Shown: positions 12,137 to 12,297 of the stretch, in pieces
How the letters are laid out: every line of letters begins with the position of its first letter
How positions within the stretch are numbered: position 1 is the stretch's first letter
From: an uncultured Eubacteriales bacterium
Lineage (GTDB): Bacteria; Bacillota; Clostridia; Oscillospirales; Oscillospiraceae
Assembly (NCBI GenBank): GCA_900547405.1
Contig: URGL01000065.1
Span: forward strand, 1-12,297
Direction: 5' to 3'
DNA: 12,297 bases
Notes under the pieces: generated by a model
The model's input: the letters and a program-made list of their open reading frames with translations, nothing else
Told to the model about the DNA's origin: nothing
Database searches by the model: none
Made by a program: the position numbers and the translations under genes

Positions 12137-12165
12137 ATTATAGCATAGTTATCTACAGATTACAA
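12137..12165 (-). promoter_or_regulatory. dnaA promoter
   Basis: The -10 is TATAAT (12137-12142) preceded by TGC, giving an extended -10. After exactly 17 bp the -35 is TTGTAA (12160-12165), four of six matches to consensus. The start would be near 12130, giving a leader of about 67 nt. A DnaA box with one mismatch lies inside the spacer. Confidence 0.8.
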
Positions 12166-12202
12166 GATGTTTTCCACAGACTTTTTCACAGGCTGTGGAA
12201 AA
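12149..12202. promoter_or_regulatory. DnaA boxes upstream of and within the dnaA promoter
   Basis: TTATCTACA (12149-12157, plus strand) lies between the -10 and -35. TTTTCCACA occurs at 12170-12178 (plus) and 12194-12202 (minus). Each has one mismatch to TTATCCACA. They form the second half of a bipartite origin and could let DnaA repress its own promoter. Confidence 0.75.
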
Positions 12203-12212
12203 CTTTTTACCC

Positions 12213-12284
12213 CAGCCCCCGCCGGAGGCGTTCCCTTACCTTCCCCTGGGGGAAGGTGCCGCCGCAGCGGCGGAAGAGGGGCGG
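12213..12284. repeat. Multi-hairpin repeat family R1, copy D (inverted)
   Basis: In order: CAGCCCCCGCCGGAGG, which is the reverse complement of 68-83 in copy A; the hallmark hairpin ACCTTCCCC tg GGGGAAGGT (12238-12257); GCCGC cgca GCGGC (12258-12271); and GGAAGAGGGGCGG. It is the most complete copy and is oriented opposite to A, B and C. Nothing else is visible up to the window end. Confidence 0.78.
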
Positions 12285-12297
12285 TACCAGGTCGGAC

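Noticed and set aside
12061..12138. Upstream ATG extending DnaA by 25 residues
   Set aside because: It lies within the promoter -10, and the added residues do not fit DnaA domain I. The ATG at 12063 has a good ribosome site.

Overview
The window holds the chromosomal replication-origin cluster of a Gram-positive, GC-rich member of the Clostridia, most likely an Oscillospiraceae/Ruminococcaceae-type gut anaerobe. The gene order dnaA-dnaN-S4-recF-gyrB-gyrA is typical of Firmicutes. The GyrA and GyrB sequences look clostridial, and the last gene is a bile salt hydrolase, which points to an animal gut. The genus cannot be fixed from the sequence alone.

All eleven genes lie on the minus strand, so they read from high to low coordinates and run with the fork leaving the origin leftward. 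In that order they are: dnaA (12063-10747); a 258-bp origin/unwinding region (10746-10489); dnaN (10488-9376); an S4 RNA-binding gene (9000-8749) overlapping recF (8762-7629); gyrB (7300-5372); gyrA (5235-2716) overlapping rnhA (2719-2282); a perfect parS site (2265-2280); remB/DUF370 (2252-2007); an overlapping MntA-HepT toxin-antitoxin pair (1966-1300); and a bile salt hydrolase (1229-261).

The origin is bipartite. DnaA boxes lie upstream of dnaA, around a strong dnaA promoter, and between dnaA and dnaN. In the dnaA-dnaN gap a perfect DnaA box is followed by DnaA-trio-like triplets and an AT-rich tract. DnaA, the clamp, RecF and gyrase serve initiation, elongation, repair and supercoil control. 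RNase HI removes RNA:DNA hybrids, and parS would load ParB for segregation. The TA pair and bile salt hydrolase look like accessory genes placed beside this core.

The main non-coding finding is that nearly every intergenic gap except dnaA-dnaN is filled with hairpin-rich repeats. There are at least four families: a 115-bp element bounded by two perfect hairpins (two copies), a 109-bp cloverleaf-like element, and two multi-hairpin families (four and three copies). Their stems vary between copies while base pairing is kept. One copy supplies the stop codon and last ten residues of RecF. The two-hairpin elements resemble REPINs in layout.
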